From: CAYVTV01 sp964526475
Lineage (GTDB): Bacteria > Bacteroidota > Bacteroidia > Bacteroidales > GCA-2748055
NCBI GenBank assembly: GCA_964526475.1
Contig: CAZGKF010000006.1
Location: forward strand, 31,947 to 95,946
DNA: 64,000 nt
Direction of reading: 5' to 3'
The position numbers and the translations under genes were made by a program. Below the pieces are notes generated by a model. The model had not been told where the DNA came from and did no database searches. It saw only the letters and a program-made list of their open reading frames with translations. Of the stretch, positions 52,897-61,613 are shown in pieces (the first letter of the stretch is position 1; each line of letters opens with the position of its first letter).

Positions 52897-55287
52897 ATGA
52901 AAAAATATTCGATCACAGGTATATTCATTTTGAGTATTATATTTCAGTTGACTGCTTCACAGGATATATACCAGAACGTACGCGGGCAGGTTACAGATAA
53001 ACTGACACTGGCGCCACTTCCGGGTGCCAATGTGTTTATTCCGGGCAGCGATCCCTTAATCGGTACCATTACAGACCAGAACGGGTATTTTCTTCTCCGG
53101 GGTGTAGAGGTGGGAAGGGTTACTATTACTGTTATGTATATGGGTTACAATGCGCTTACAATGTCGAATCTGATAGTCAATTCAGGTAAGGAGCTTATTG
53201 TGAACTTCGAACTCGAAGAACAGGTCATCCATGGAGAAGAGGTTGTCATTACGGCTGAAAGGAGCAATAAGCGGAGTGCCGGAAATAGTATGGCGGCAGT
53301 TAGCTCACGGATGTTTACCATTGAGGAAAGTCAGCGTTATGCGGGGGTAAGGAACGATATTTCCCGTATGGCCTCCAACTATGCCGGGGTAAGTACCCCT
53401 AACGATGCGGTAAACGATATAGTGATAAGGGGAAATTCACCGTCAGGATTGCTTTGGCGAATGGATGGGGTGGAGATTCCCAATCCCAATCATTTTGGTT
53501 TTATAGGATCAACAGGTGGCCCTGTGAGCATGCTGAACAATAACGTGCTTATGAACTCCGCCTTTATGACCGCGGCCTTCCCGGCCGAATATTCCAATGC
53601 CTTTTCCGGGGTTTTCGATCTTAAAACCAGGAATGGGAATACTAACCGGCATGAATTTCTCGGACAGGTAGGATTCAACGGTTTTGAAGCCGGGGTGGAA
53701 GGCCCACTTCCCATGGGTGAGCAGGCATCCTATCTGGTAAACTACAGGTATTCCACACTGGGGGTATTTCATAAGCTGGGTTTCGAATTTGGAACAGGGG
53801 TTGCTGTACCCGATTACCAGGACCTATTTGTGAAAATAAACCTTCCCACCAAAAAATATGGAAGATTCGCCATTACCGGAATGGGAGGGAAGAGCTATAT
53901 TTTCTTCAATAACAGTGCCATTGATTCAGCAGAACTGACCAGCGATTTCTACAGCCAGAGCCAGGATATTGAAAACACGAATTCCTCCGGGGCACTTATC
54001 CTGAATCATGTGTATCCCCTTAGTGAAACGATGTATTCGAGTCTTACTCTCTCCGCAACAGGGATTTCAAATCGGGGTATAGTCGATTCCCTGAGTGTTA
54101 TAGACCGTTCACCGGTACCCTTCGTTAGGAACCGGCTTGTGGAAACGAATTACGCTGCACAATTCACGGTTTCCAAAAAGTTCTCCAGCCGGCATTTTAT
54201 GAAAATTGGCGGACGCTATAGTATTATCGGTTACAACCTGGTCGATTCGGTTTTCGTGGGCAGCCTTGGCCGTTTTTTTAATACCCTCGATGAGTCGGGG
54301 AATACCGGTCGGTTTAATTCATTCATACAATGGCAATTTAAAATGAATAATTCTGTTACTTTTAATACCGGAATCAATTACCAGATGATTACTCTGAACA
54401 GGCATGGCAGTTTAGAACCGCGAACAAGCCTTTCCTGGAATATTAACCCATCCAACCGTTTGAGCCTGGGCTATGGACTTCACAGTATATCCTATCCGGT
54501 AATGCTTTACCTGATGCGTATAAGAAAGAATGAAACGGATTACGTGCAAACCCTCAAAGACCTTGACCTTCAGAAAAGTCATCATATAGTGTTGGCGTAT
54601 GACAGATACCTGGCAGAAAACTGGCGACTGAAGGCAGAGGTCTATTACCAGTATATATTCAATACAGCTATTGAAGACCGTCCCGGGACCTTTTCCATGC
54701 TGAATTATGGAACCATTAACCCAACTATTCCCGATACTCTGATAGATGGGGGCAAGGGGAGAAATTTAGGAGTGGAGTTCACCCTGGAAAGGTTTCTTTC
54801 CAGGGGGTATTACTTCCTTTTGACTACTTCCCTGTATGATTCAAAATACAGACCTTCCAACGGAAAATGGTATTCCACTGCCTACGATGGGGGATATGTT
54901 ATCAATGCATTGTTTGGAAAAGATTTCCGGATAGGCAAAAAATCCACATCAAAAATGCAGTGGCTTTCGATGGATGGGAAACTGACAGCAGCGGGTGGTC
55001 AGAAATACACACCGATTGACAGGGAATTGTCCCTGCAAAACAAGCGAACAGAATACATGAACGACCTTCCGTATTCAGAGAAATTCAAGGATTTCTTCCG
55101 CATAGATATCCGTTTTGCATACAGGCTGGAAGGGAAACGGTTCTCCCATGAAACCGGAGTGGAAATACAGAACCTTACCAACCGTAAAAACCCCTTCTAT
55201 AGTTATTACAACCCTATGTTAGGTGATCTGGAGACTGTTTACCAGATGGGATTGTTCCCGATGATGCAATACAGGATTGTATTTTAA
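52897..55287 (+). CDS. TonB-dependent receptor with carboxypeptidase-regulatory-like domain (not SusC type)
   Basis: The 796-residue protein has a signal peptide (1-22, ending TAS), a carboxypeptidase-regulatory-like domain (about 28-110, RGQVTDKLTLAPLPGANVFI), a plug (about 120-230, SSRMFTIEESQRYAGVRNDI and DIVIRGNSPSGLLWRMDGVE) and a barrel ending GLFPMMQYRIVF, with the required terminal Phe. No SusD, STN or FecR partner is present. The receptor is followed directly by LytS and LytTR genes. Its ligand may be a metal chelate, peptide or small molecule. It is the only import gene in this part. Confidence 0.88.
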   Translation: MKKYSITGIFILSIIFQLTASQDIYQNVRGQVTDKLTLAPLPGANVFIPGSDPLIGTITDQNGYFLLRGVEVGRVTITVMYMGYNALTMSNLIVNSGKELIVNFELEEQVIHGEEVVITAERSNKRSAGNSMAAVSSRMFTIEESQRYAGVRNDISRMASNYAGVSTPNDAVNDIVIRGNSPSGLLWRMDGVEIPNPNHFGFIGSTGGPVSMLNNNVLMNSAFMTAAFPAEYSNAFSGVFDLKTRNGNTNRHEFLGQVGFNGFEAGVEGPLPMGEQASYLVNYRYSTLGVFHKLGFEFGTGVAVPDYQDLFVKINLPTKKYGRFAITGMGGKSYIFFNNSAIDSAELTSDFYSQSQDIENTNSSGALILNHVYPLSETMYSSLTLSATGISNRGIVDSLSVIDRSPVPFVRNRLVETNYAAQFTVSKKFSSRHFMKIGGRYSIIGYNLVDSVFVGSLGRFFNTLDESGNTGRFNSFIQWQFKMNNSVTFNTGINYQMITLNRHGSLEPRTSLSWNINPSNRLSLGYGLHSISYPVMLYLMRIRKNETDYVQTLKDLDLQKSHHIVLAYDRYLAENWRLKAEVYYQYIFNTAIEDRPGTFSMLNYGTINPTIPDTLIDGGKGRNLGVEFTLERFLSRGYYFLLTTSLYDSKYRPSNGKWYSTAYDGGYVINALFGKDFRIGKKSTSKMQWLSMDGKLTAAGGQKYTPIDRELSLQNKRTEYMNDLPYSEKFKDFFRIDIRFAYRLEGKRFSHETGVEIQNLTNRKNPFYSYYNPMLGDLETVYQMGLFPMMQYRIVF

Positions 55288-55357
55288 ATGAAGCGAAATG
55301 ATCCCTTGTATAACTGATCTTAAGCTATAAACTGTTCGTTATAAAAATCGAAATGCA

Positions 55358-55365
55358 TACCTTTG
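55358..55365 (+). promoter_or_regulatory. -7 box of the LytS/LytTR operon
   Basis: TACCTTTG matches TAnnTTTG exactly, 13 nt before the LytS start codon at 55379, so the mRNA leader is very short. GCATACC occurs on both sides as a direct repeat (55356-55362 and 55366-55372). Confidence 0.5.
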
Positions 55366-55378
55366 CATACCATCCCAG

Positions 55379-56437
55379 ATGAAAACCATGATCGAAAGAA
55401 TAAAAAAATTTGAAAAAAGGTTCTTTTTAGTTGCCCTGGTAATTGCCTTTATTGTTCCGCTGGTTTTTCTTATGATTTCGGTTGTTTCCGAAGAACCGGT
55501 GAATTGGTATCAGATTTCTATCGGATGGGTATTTACCTTCTTCATTACCATAACCATCACCTTTTTTAACACATGGATTGCTGAATATTTGGCCATTAAA
55601 TATCCCTGGAAGGAGGGACTTACCCGAAGATTATTGTATGAACTTGCACTTACCAGTGTGAGTGCATTTGTTATCATCGGGATCGTTGTCACTATTCTTT
55701 ATCACATCAGCGATTTCCACGAACATTTTACCTATTCGATGATGCTTTTTCAGAATGGTTTGATTGCTATCATCATTAATATTATTCTCATGAGCCTGTT
55801 GGAAGGAAGGGAACTATTTCATCTATGGAAAAATTCACTTATTGAGACCGAAACTCTTAAAAGACAAAATATTGAGTCGCGCTATTCGGCCCTGATCAGT
55901 TATGTTAACCCACATTTCCTTTTTAATAACCTGAATGTGCTTTCTTTCCTGGTTTCCTCCGAACCTGAAAAAGCACAGGAATTTATCAGGCGATTTTCCT
56001 GGATTTACAGGTACTTTCTTGAAGTGAAAGATAAGTCATTGGTTACCCTGGAACAGGAAATGGAGTTTATGGAAGCGTATATTTTTTTACAGAAGATAAG
56101 GTACGAAAACAAGCTGGATTTTATGCTTGTCATTGAAAAAAATGAAAAAGAATACCTGCTCCCTCCGTTTTCCCTTCAGCTGCTTATTGAAAATGCCATT
56201 AAGCATAATGAAGTTTCCACCCAGTGCCCGCTGCTGATTGAAATTTTTACAGAAAATGAATCACTTGTGGTTAAAAACAAAATCAGGTTAAGAAGTAACC
56301 CGGAAGAATCGACAGGTTTTGGCATTCTTAACCTGACTGAGCGCTATGCCCACTTTACAGATGAAAAACCGTCTTTTAAAGACAACGGGAAAGATTATAT
56401 TGCCAGGATTCCACTTTTAAATGAGCATACATTGTGA
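55379..56437 (+). CDS. LytS-like sensor histidine kinase
   Basis: The 352-residue protein has four membrane spans in the first 140 residues (FLVALVIAFIVPLVFLMISV, VFTFFITITITFFNTWIAEY, ALTSVSAFVIIGIVVTILYH, GLIAIIINIILMSLLEG), a coiled linker and a His_kinase domain with YVNPHFLFNNLN (His179 as phosphoacceptor). The ATPase part has PPFSLQLLIENAIKHNE and GFGILNLTERY. The stop codon overlaps the regulator start (GTGA). Short external loops mean that it probably senses within the membrane. It signals to the next gene product. Confidence 0.9.
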   Translation: MKTMIERIKKFEKRFFLVALVIAFIVPLVFLMISVVSEEPVNWYQISIGWVFTFFITITITFFNTWIAEYLAIKYPWKEGLTRRLLYELALTSVSAFVIIGIVVTILYHISDFHEHFTYSMMLFQNGLIAIIINIILMSLLEGRELFHLWKNSLIETETLKRQNIESRYSALISYVNPHFLFNNLNVLSFLVSSEPEKAQEFIRRFSWIYRYFLEVKDKSLVTLEQEMEFMEAYIFLQKIRYENKLDFMLVIEKNEKEYLLPPFSLQLLIENAIKHNEVSTQCPLLIEIFTENESLVVKNKIRLRSNPEESTGFGILNLTERYAHFTDEKPSFKDNGKDYIARIPLLNEHTL

Positions 56438-57186
56438 AAGTATTGATTATTGAGGACGAACAACCGGCGGCTAAGAGACTGGAGGAAATAATCCTTTCGA
56501 TTATCCCTGATGCGGAAATCCCAGCCATTCTCGATACGGTAAGGGACTCCGTGAAATGGCTGAAAGGTTTTTCGGCTGACCTTATCTTTATGGATATCCA
56601 TTTATCGGACGGCAATAGTTTTGAGATCTTTGAAAAAGTTCAAATGCTGACCCCCGTTGTTTTTACCACTGCCTATAACGATTATGCCATCAGGGCTTTT
56701 AAGGTGAACAGCGTGGATTACCTGATGAAGCCTTTCAGCAGGGAAGATGTAGCAAGGGCCATTGAGAAGTACCGGGGCTTTTTCAGGACCGGAAATTTCG
56801 ATCCTGATATGGAAAGCCTTATACGTATGATGAAGCCGGGCAGGGAGTATCAGAAACGTTTTCTGGTCACGGCCGGTGCCCGCCTGAAAAGTATACAGGT
56901 TGAAGACGTAGCATATTTTTATAGTCTGGAGAAGAACACATTCATCTGTACCCGGAACAACCATCAGTATCCGTTCGAATTCTCACTTGATAAGCTGGAA
57001 ATGCTGGTTGAACCGGAGAACTTCTTCCGTATCAATCGCAACTTCCTGGTAAGTTATACTTCTATAAAAAATATGTATAGCCTTTCAAAAAGCAGGATAA
57101 AACTTGAACTCACCCCACCCCCTGAAGATGAAACCCTTGTGAGCTTCAATAAATCGCATGAGTTCAGGGTGTGGCTGGGAAAGTAG
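56434..57186 (+). CDS. LytTR-family response regulator
   Basis: Translation starts at GTG 56434, 4 nt inside the kinase gene. The receiver domain (1-120) has acidic D8-E9, phosphoacceptor D54 (LIFMDIHLSDG), T76 in VVFTTAYNDYAI and K99 in YLMKPFSRED. The LytTR DNA-binding domain (about 148-250) has KSIQVEDVAYFYSLEKNTFI, the LDKLEMLVEPENFFRINRNF, LVSYTSIKNMYS motif and RVWLGK end. It works with the LytS-like kinase. Possible targets are its own operon or the upstream TonB receptor. Confidence 0.93.
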   Translation: MKVLIIEDEQPAAKRLEEIILSIIPDAEIPAILDTVRDSVKWLKGFSADLIFMDIHLSDGNSFEIFEKVQMLTPVVFTTAYNDYAIRAFKVNSVDYLMKPFSREDVARAIEKYRGFFRTGNFDPDMESLIRMMKPGREYQKRFLVTAGARLKSIQVEDVAYFYSLEKNTFICTRNNHQYPFEFSLDKLEMLVEPENFFRINRNFLVSYTSIKNMYSLSKSRIKLELTPPPEDETLVSFNKSHEFRVWLGK

Positions 57187-57200
57187 ACTATGGAAGTTGT

Positions 57201-57231
57201 TTTGTAATAAAAAATAATTCGTATATATTTG
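57201..57231 (+). promoter_or_regulatory. Promoter of the DUF1080 gene
   Basis: TTTG at 57201-57204 and TATATTTG at 57224-57231 are separated by exactly 19 nt, a full match to the Bacteroidota -33/-7 consensus, 37 nt before the start codon. It is the best promoter in the window and shows the gene has its own unit. Confidence 0.75.
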
Positions 57232-57268
57232 ACATTTCAGTAATAATTATTCTAAACTCAAAACCATA

Positions 57269-58258
57269 ATGAAAAAATTTAGAAATGCTCTGTTGCTGCT
57301 TGCCTTAACTTTTATAAATTACGCTTCCCCCTTTGCACAGTCTCCAGGTGACGGTTCGGAAGTGATTGGCAGATGGGATCTTACAGTTACTATCGAAGAC
57401 AAGGAATTAAAAGAACTTGGGCTTTTCAGGCATGGCTTGTTGAATACCAAAGGATTTCCAGGTTGGATTGAAGTAAAAAGATCCGGATTCTCCACTCTTA
57501 TAGGTTACTATGTGGGGTACGAAGGGAGCGCCCGTCCGATATCAGAGGTTCACTATTCCAAAGAGGATCAGAAATATCATTTTACCATTCCACCCCAGTG
57601 GATGGATGTTCCGGATATCTATTTTGAATTTGTGTTGAAGGATGATAAGTTGACCGGACACAAAATTCTTAAAGGTCAAACACTTCACTGGACCGGTGTC
57701 CGGGCTCCGGATCTCACAAGAAAAGCTCCTCCGGTATGGGGAAACCCCAAAAACCTGCTCGACGACAACATGTCACGATGGATAATTCCGGCAAACAATA
57801 AGTTCCGTATGGTGGACGGAGTCCTTGTAAATGAGGCGGTAGGAGGTAGTCTGATTACCAATGAGAAATTCGAAGATTTTAAACTCAGCGTTGAATTCAA
57901 ATACCCGGAAGGTAGTAACAGCGGAATCTATCTTCGCGGTCGTTACGAGGTGCAGATTGAAGATAACTTCGGACGGGAAACCAATAATGTGATGATTGGT
58001 GGTATTTACGGATTCATTGAGCCTTCTGTCATTGCAGCAAAAAAAGCAGGGGAATGGCAAACATATGAAATTACACTTGTAGGGCGACATGTAACCGTCG
58101 TACATAACGGTATTGAAGTAATATCCAACCGTCCCATACCCGGAATAACGGGTGGTTCACTGGATAGTAACGAGGGGGCTCCGGGACCGATAATGCTGCA
58201 AGGTGATCATGGCCCAATTGAGTTCCGTAAAATCGTAATCACGCCGGCGGTCAACTGA
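57269..58258 (+). CDS. Exported DUF1080 (3-keto-disaccharide hydrolase) protein
   Basis: The 329-residue protein has a signal peptide (about 1-24, ending SPFAQ). A first domain (30-145) reads VIGRWDLTVTIEDKELKELG and VHYSKEDQKYHFTIPPQWMD. A DUF1080 lectin-like sandwich (about 165-329) shows NNKFRMVDGVLVNEAVGGSL, LSVEFKYPEGSNSGIYLRGR, YEVQIEDNFG and PIMLQGDHGPIEFRKI. Members act on keto-sugar substrates. Position next to the two-component system does not prove a link. No obvious partner gene. Confidence 0.85.
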   Translation: MKKFRNALLLLALTFINYASPFAQSPGDGSEVIGRWDLTVTIEDKELKELGLFRHGLLNTKGFPGWIEVKRSGFSTLIGYYVGYEGSARPISEVHYSKEDQKYHFTIPPQWMDVPDIYFEFVLKDDKLTGHKILKGQTLHWTGVRAPDLTRKAPPVWGNPKNLLDDNMSRWIIPANNKFRMVDGVLVNEAVGGSLITNEKFEDFKLSVEFKYPEGSNSGIYLRGRYEVQIEDNFGRETNNVMIGGIYGFIEPSVIAAKKAGEWQTYEITLVGRHVTVVHNGIEVISNRPIPGITGGSLDSNEGAPGPIMLQGDHGPIEFRKIVITPAVN

Positions 58259-58384
58259 GCTACTTTGGTGCAATAAGCTTTCTTTCAACAGCAATTCGAG
58301 TTTTCATTTCCTTCTCATAATCAGCGAAAGAGGAAATGGAAGACCGATATATGCTTACATAAATTCTTTACTTTCGATTTGGCA

Positions 58385-59317
58385 CTAAGCAATTTTTAAG
58401 TTGATGAGACGTATATCGAGTAACTCAAGATACTTATCTTTCATCTCCTTTGAAAGGAAACTTGAATTAATTAGTGATTTCCATATGGGAATAACGGATG
58501 ATATAGTTTCCAGAACTTTATCAACACTTTTATTTGTCAATTCACACCTTTCTATCGCATAGTAATTGACAAGCAAATTATGAGTTAAATGTTTTTTCTT
58601 ACCTTTTAATGGTAATGCTATTTCATCAACAGGCTTCCTATATTCAATAGTAGTGTTGAGCAGGTCATAAGCTGGCGATAGCTTAACTATTCCGTCTTCA
58701 TTTATAACAGAAAAGTTTTTAAGATGCATGTCATCATTGCCAATTATGTAATTGAATATGACCAGTTTGAAAAGAGCCAGCTTTTCAATTGCAGGGAAAG
58801 TACAGAAATTATTAATTAAACCAACAAGCTTTTCCATGCTGTATTCATATTTCGTATCCCTAATCAGTCCTGCCAATTGAGCAAAATCTTCTACAGGTAC
58901 TTTATCATTCTGACCTTTTCTGTCAAATCGCTTAATGAAATAGGTCAGAGTATTATCCTTTGACCATAATAAGCCATGAATAGGAATCTCTAAACCAATC
59001 TCATGGGCAAGCTTCATTGTGAGGTCTTCATTTTCGGGCATTTCAGGAAAATATTGATGCTGAGGTTTAAGAATATATCTTCCACCCGTATCAACAATTT
59101 CGATTTTCTTTTCTTTAATATTTAATCTTGCACTCAGCTTTGGCTGTACTCCCTGTATTGACATCTTTGAAGCACGGTAAAAAGCTTCTTTCCTTTGTTC
59201 TTCTGCAGTATATTGAATGTCTTTAAGTGAAGTCAATTCGCTTGATAGCAGTTTAAGTCCTGCATCACTGTAACGACTATCTCCACAAGGATTATATGTA
59301 ATAGGGCAGCGATTCAT
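58385..59317 (-). CDS. HipT-like toxin kinase (HipA C-terminal core)
   Basis: The 310-residue protein is the kinase core of HipA without the N-terminal subdomain. Visible features are the Gly-rich loop MSIQGVQPK (52-60, with a single Ser53), the ATP-binding Lys84 in YILKP, the catalytic stretch GNDDMHLKN (193-201) and the metal-binding Asp218 in SPAYDLL. HipA kinases arrest growth by phosphorylating aminoacyl-tRNA synthetases. HipT of E. coli O127 acts on TrpS; the target here cannot be read. It overlaps the HipS-like gene by 4 nt. All catalytic residues appear intact. Confidence 0.85.
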   Translation of the reverse strand: MNRCPITYNPCGDSRYSDAGLKLLSSELTSLKDIQYTAEEQRKEAFYRASKMSIQGVQPKLSARLNIKEKKIEIVDTGGRYILKPQHQYFPEMPENEDLTMKLAHEIGLEIPIHGLLWSKDNTLTYFIKRFDRKGQNDKVPVEDFAQLAGLIRDTKYEYSMEKLVGLINNFCTFPAIEKLALFKLVIFNYIIGNDDMHLKNFSVINEDGIVKLSPAYDLLNTTIEYRKPVDEIALPLKGKKKHLTHNLLVNYYAIERCELTNKSVDKVLETISSVIPIWKSLINSSFLSKEMKDKYLELLDIRLINLKIA

Positions 59318-59628
59318 TTCTCAACTTCTTTAACTGTAACAGCACCAACCATATCACTACCTACAGCCATTAGCTGCGAAAAATAATCATACCTGTCAAT
59401 TTTTTTTATTTTCAATAAACCCTCCAATTGAATTCCTTCCGGTAATAATCCGTCAAAAAAAGGCGGAAATATATTGAATTTATATGCCTTTTCTTTCGTT
59501 GGCATTGTTCTTGAAACTTCGAGACCATTATAGTCGTCAAGGTACTCAAATACATACTCCTTTCCCTGCACAACTTCAGTCAGGGTTCCGGCTTCCCTTC
59601 CTTTTACATATACTTTAGCCTTTTTCAT
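59314..59628 (-). CDS. HipS-like protein (HipA N-terminal subdomain as a separate gene)
   Basis: The 104-residue protein (KKAKVYVKGREAGTLTEVVQ, FEYLDDYNGLEVSRTMPTK, FPPFFDGLLPEGIQLEGLLK) matches the N-terminal subdomain-1 of HipA, normally joined to the kinase. In the E. coli O127 HipBST system the equivalent HipS is the antitoxin that neutralises HipT. It overlaps the antitoxin gene by 14 nt and the kinase gene by 4 nt, so stoichiometry is likely set by translational coupling. A two-gene HipA broken by frameshift is unlikely because the overlap is the coupled ATGA type. Confidence 0.85.
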   Translation of the reverse strand: MKKAKVYVKGREAGTLTEVVQGKEYVFEYLDDYNGLEVSRTMPTKEKAYKFNIFPPFFDGLLPEGIQLEGLLKIKKIDRYDYFSQLMAVGSDMVGAVTVKEVEK

Positions 59629-59857
59629 TTTCTTTACTTTTCAAATTATCCATTAATGGACTTGTTAATACAATCTTTATATTCAACACCTTTAGGATTT
59701 TTCGTAATGTATCCAGTTGAACGGTTTCCTTTCCTTTCTCTACATCGTAAACCACGGTCTTTCCAACTCCCGCAAGCTCTGCTAACTGAACACGGCTTAG
59801 TTTGGCTGCCTTACGATGCAAGCTTATTACTTCTGCTAATTCCTGAGAATTTTCCAT
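59615..59857 (-). CDS. HipB-like DNA-binding protein
   Basis: The 80-residue protein is an XRE helix-turn-helix (LAEVISLHRKAAKLSRVQLA, ELAGVGKTVVYDVEKGKETV, LRKILKVLNIKIVLTSP), as in HipB, with a short charged tail. It is the first gene of the three-gene operon. It should repress the operon by binding the three 18-bp inverted repeats upstream, the nearest only 5 bp from its start codon. In HipBST systems HipB adds to DNA binding while HipS neutralises the kinase. Confidence 0.85.
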   Translation of the reverse strand: MENSQELAEVISLHRKAAKLSRVQLAELAGVGKTVVYDVEKGKETVQLDTLRKILKVLNIKIVLTSPLMDNLKSKENEKG

Positions 59858-59861
59858 TATT

Positions 59862-60000
59862 TACTTTTATAGCAGTAAAAATAAGCAATTTCTTTTAAAA
59901 TAGCAAGCAATTGATATATTCTTACTGCCATGACAGTAAAAAAGAAATATTTGCTATTAAAAATCATTAATAAACCCAATATTTACCGCTAAAGCGGTAA
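59862..60000 (-). promoter_or_regulatory. Three 18-bp inverted-repeat operators upstream of the hipB-like gene
   Basis: TTACTTTTATAGCAGTAA (59862-59879), TTACTGCCATGACAGTAA (59922-59939) and TTACCGCTAAAGCGGTAA (59983-60000) share TTAC and GTAA ends and the same 18-bp length. Their starts are 60 and 61 bp apart. The second has perfect 6-bp arms and the third perfect 7-bp arms. The E. coli HipB operator is also 18 bp with short arms around 8 bp. The nearest abuts the start codon, so repression by blocking transcription start is likely. Confidence 0.6.
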
Positions 60001-60359
60001 TATGTTTTAACATATTTGATAATAGTAGTTTATTAGTTAAGATTAATCTCCTTTGATTTTTTCATCAGGTATGCCTGGGCATCAAAATCCATTACATTTT
60101 AAAACATTTTTTCCGGCAATAATCCCCATAGTCCGGATATGGCTGAACTGATAAATCGTTCACCTGGCTTGCAGCAGAGGTTGAATAATTAATTTTAACA
60201 AAAAAGGATTTCCGGATATACATGTTTAATGAACCGCTGTACCTGCCAGCAGACAGGTTGGCCATGATTAAATTGTTTTTATCGTATTGCCGGTATAAAA
60301 ACCGGCTGAAAAAAATCAATTTGGATTTTTAATTTTATTGTTAAAATAATTACATAGTT
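60001..60359. other. Gap between HipBST operators and the nucleoside-hydrolase gene
   Basis: No gene was recognised. ACCTGCCAGCAGACAGGT at 60241-60258 is a short stem-loop (5-bp arms) resembling the CCTGCC/GGCAGG snippets at 433-446 and 9296-9319. The rest is AT-rich. Confidence 0.35.
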
Positions 60360-61418
60360 ATGCTTAGAGTAGTTTTATTATTAGTTGCTGGAGTTGTTCT
60401 TTCATGTTCTACAAAGCAGCATGACAAAACGGAAGAGCTAATGTCCGAACCGGTTAAGATCATTCTGGATACTGACATGGGATCGGATTGTGACGATGCA
60501 GGCGCTTTTGCACTTCTGCACCGTTATGCCGACCTGGGTATGGCAGAGGTAATCGGGTGCATATACAGTTCCGGGAAAGTTCCTTTTGGAGCCGGAATTG
60601 TTGAGGCGATCAATATTTATTACGGACGCCCGGATATCCCCATTGGAGCATATTATGGCGATGAAGTCGGTGACTCTATTGATTGGATGACTGCTGAAAA
60701 ATTCGCTCGTGATACAGTTGCATTTGGAAACAGTATTGTTTACAACACCGATGCTGAGGAACAGACCCGGTTGAACAGGAGATTACTGGTTAGCCATGAT
60801 GACCAGAGTATAACCTATGTTACCATAGGACATACCAAAGGTCTTTATGAATTGCTTGTTTCTGAGCCGGATGATGTTTCACCCCTGACCGGTTATGAGC
60901 TGGTAAATAAAAAAATAAAAAGATGGATTTCAATGGGGGGAATGGATGCTTTCAATGAAGAACAGGAATTTGCGCATGACTGGAATCTCTTCCTGAATGA
61001 ATCGGCAAGCTATTCTAAATATTTGATAGAGAATTTCCCGGGGCCGGTCTATTTTTCTGATGGAGGCACCAATGTTATGACCGGTAAATCATTGAAATTT
61101 ACTCCTCCGGGAAATATTGTAAGAACAATTTACCGGGACTGGCTATGGAATACGTCAAAAAGGACGCTTGATGACCAGCGGCACAGTTGGGATCTGATAG
61201 CCGTATATTTTGCCGTTGAGGGACTTGGTGATTTTCTTAAAGATTCAGGTAATGGTTGGATGGAAATTGATATTGAAAAGGGTGCTAGATGGCATAAGGA
61301 TGAAAGTATCGTTAATCGGACACTGATCCAACCGATGGAAAATACCGGCGAGAGTTTTGCTGCTTACCTGAACGATATGATAGGGGCTACTCCAAAGTAT
61401 TATAAAGTTCAACCCTGA
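60360..61418 (+). CDS. Nucleoside-hydrolase-like lipoprotein
   Basis: The 352-residue protein has a lipobox (GVVLSC, Cys16) and the IU-nucleoside-hydrolase calcium motif DTDMGSDCDDAGAFALLHR (about 38-56), in which D38, D40, D45 and D46 hold the metal. The body has NIYYGRPDIPIGAYYGDE and VTIGHTKGLYELL. The C-terminal region (WISMGGMDAFNEEQEFAHDW, NLFLNESAS) has the conserved NxxxD/N-type pocket. It is anchored outside the inner membrane and would cleave nucleosides or similar N-ribosides to supply sugar. Some DUF1593-like relatives lack this reaction, so activity is inferred. Confidence 0.8.
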   Translation: MLRVVLLLVAGVVLSCSTKQHDKTEELMSEPVKIILDTDMGSDCDDAGAFALLHRYADLGMAEVIGCIYSSGKVPFGAGIVEAINIYYGRPDIPIGAYYGDEVGDSIDWMTAEKFARDTVAFGNSIVYNTDAEEQTRLNRRLLVSHDDQSITYVTIGHTKGLYELLVSEPDDVSPLTGYELVNKKIKRWISMGGMDAFNEEQEFAHDWNLFLNESASYSKYLIENFPGPVYFSDGGTNVMTGKSLKFTPPGNIVRTIYRDWLWNTSKRTLDDQRHSWDLIAVYFAVEGLGDFLKDSGNGWMEIDIEKGARWHKDESIVNRTLIQPMENTGESFAAYLNDMIGATPKYYKVQP

Positions 61419-61613
61419 GTTTATCCTCCATTTCGTTAGTAACCTTATCAGCATCAACTAATATTAATATATCCCAATCCGAATCAGGTCGGAAACGGTA
61501 ACAATGTGCTTCATTCAACTGGCAGGCAATAAAAAGATAAGAACTTAAGTCAGAAGGAATACCTTATAGCTGAATGGGTGTTTAAACTACAAGGTCTTCC
61601 CATTTAGAACCCT

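Noticed and set aside
60092..60319. ORF of 75 codons on the minus strand between the HipBST operators and the nucleoside hydrolase gene
   Set aside because: No domain or credible start context; composition looks like random AT-rich frame and it spans the CCTGCC-type stem-loop.
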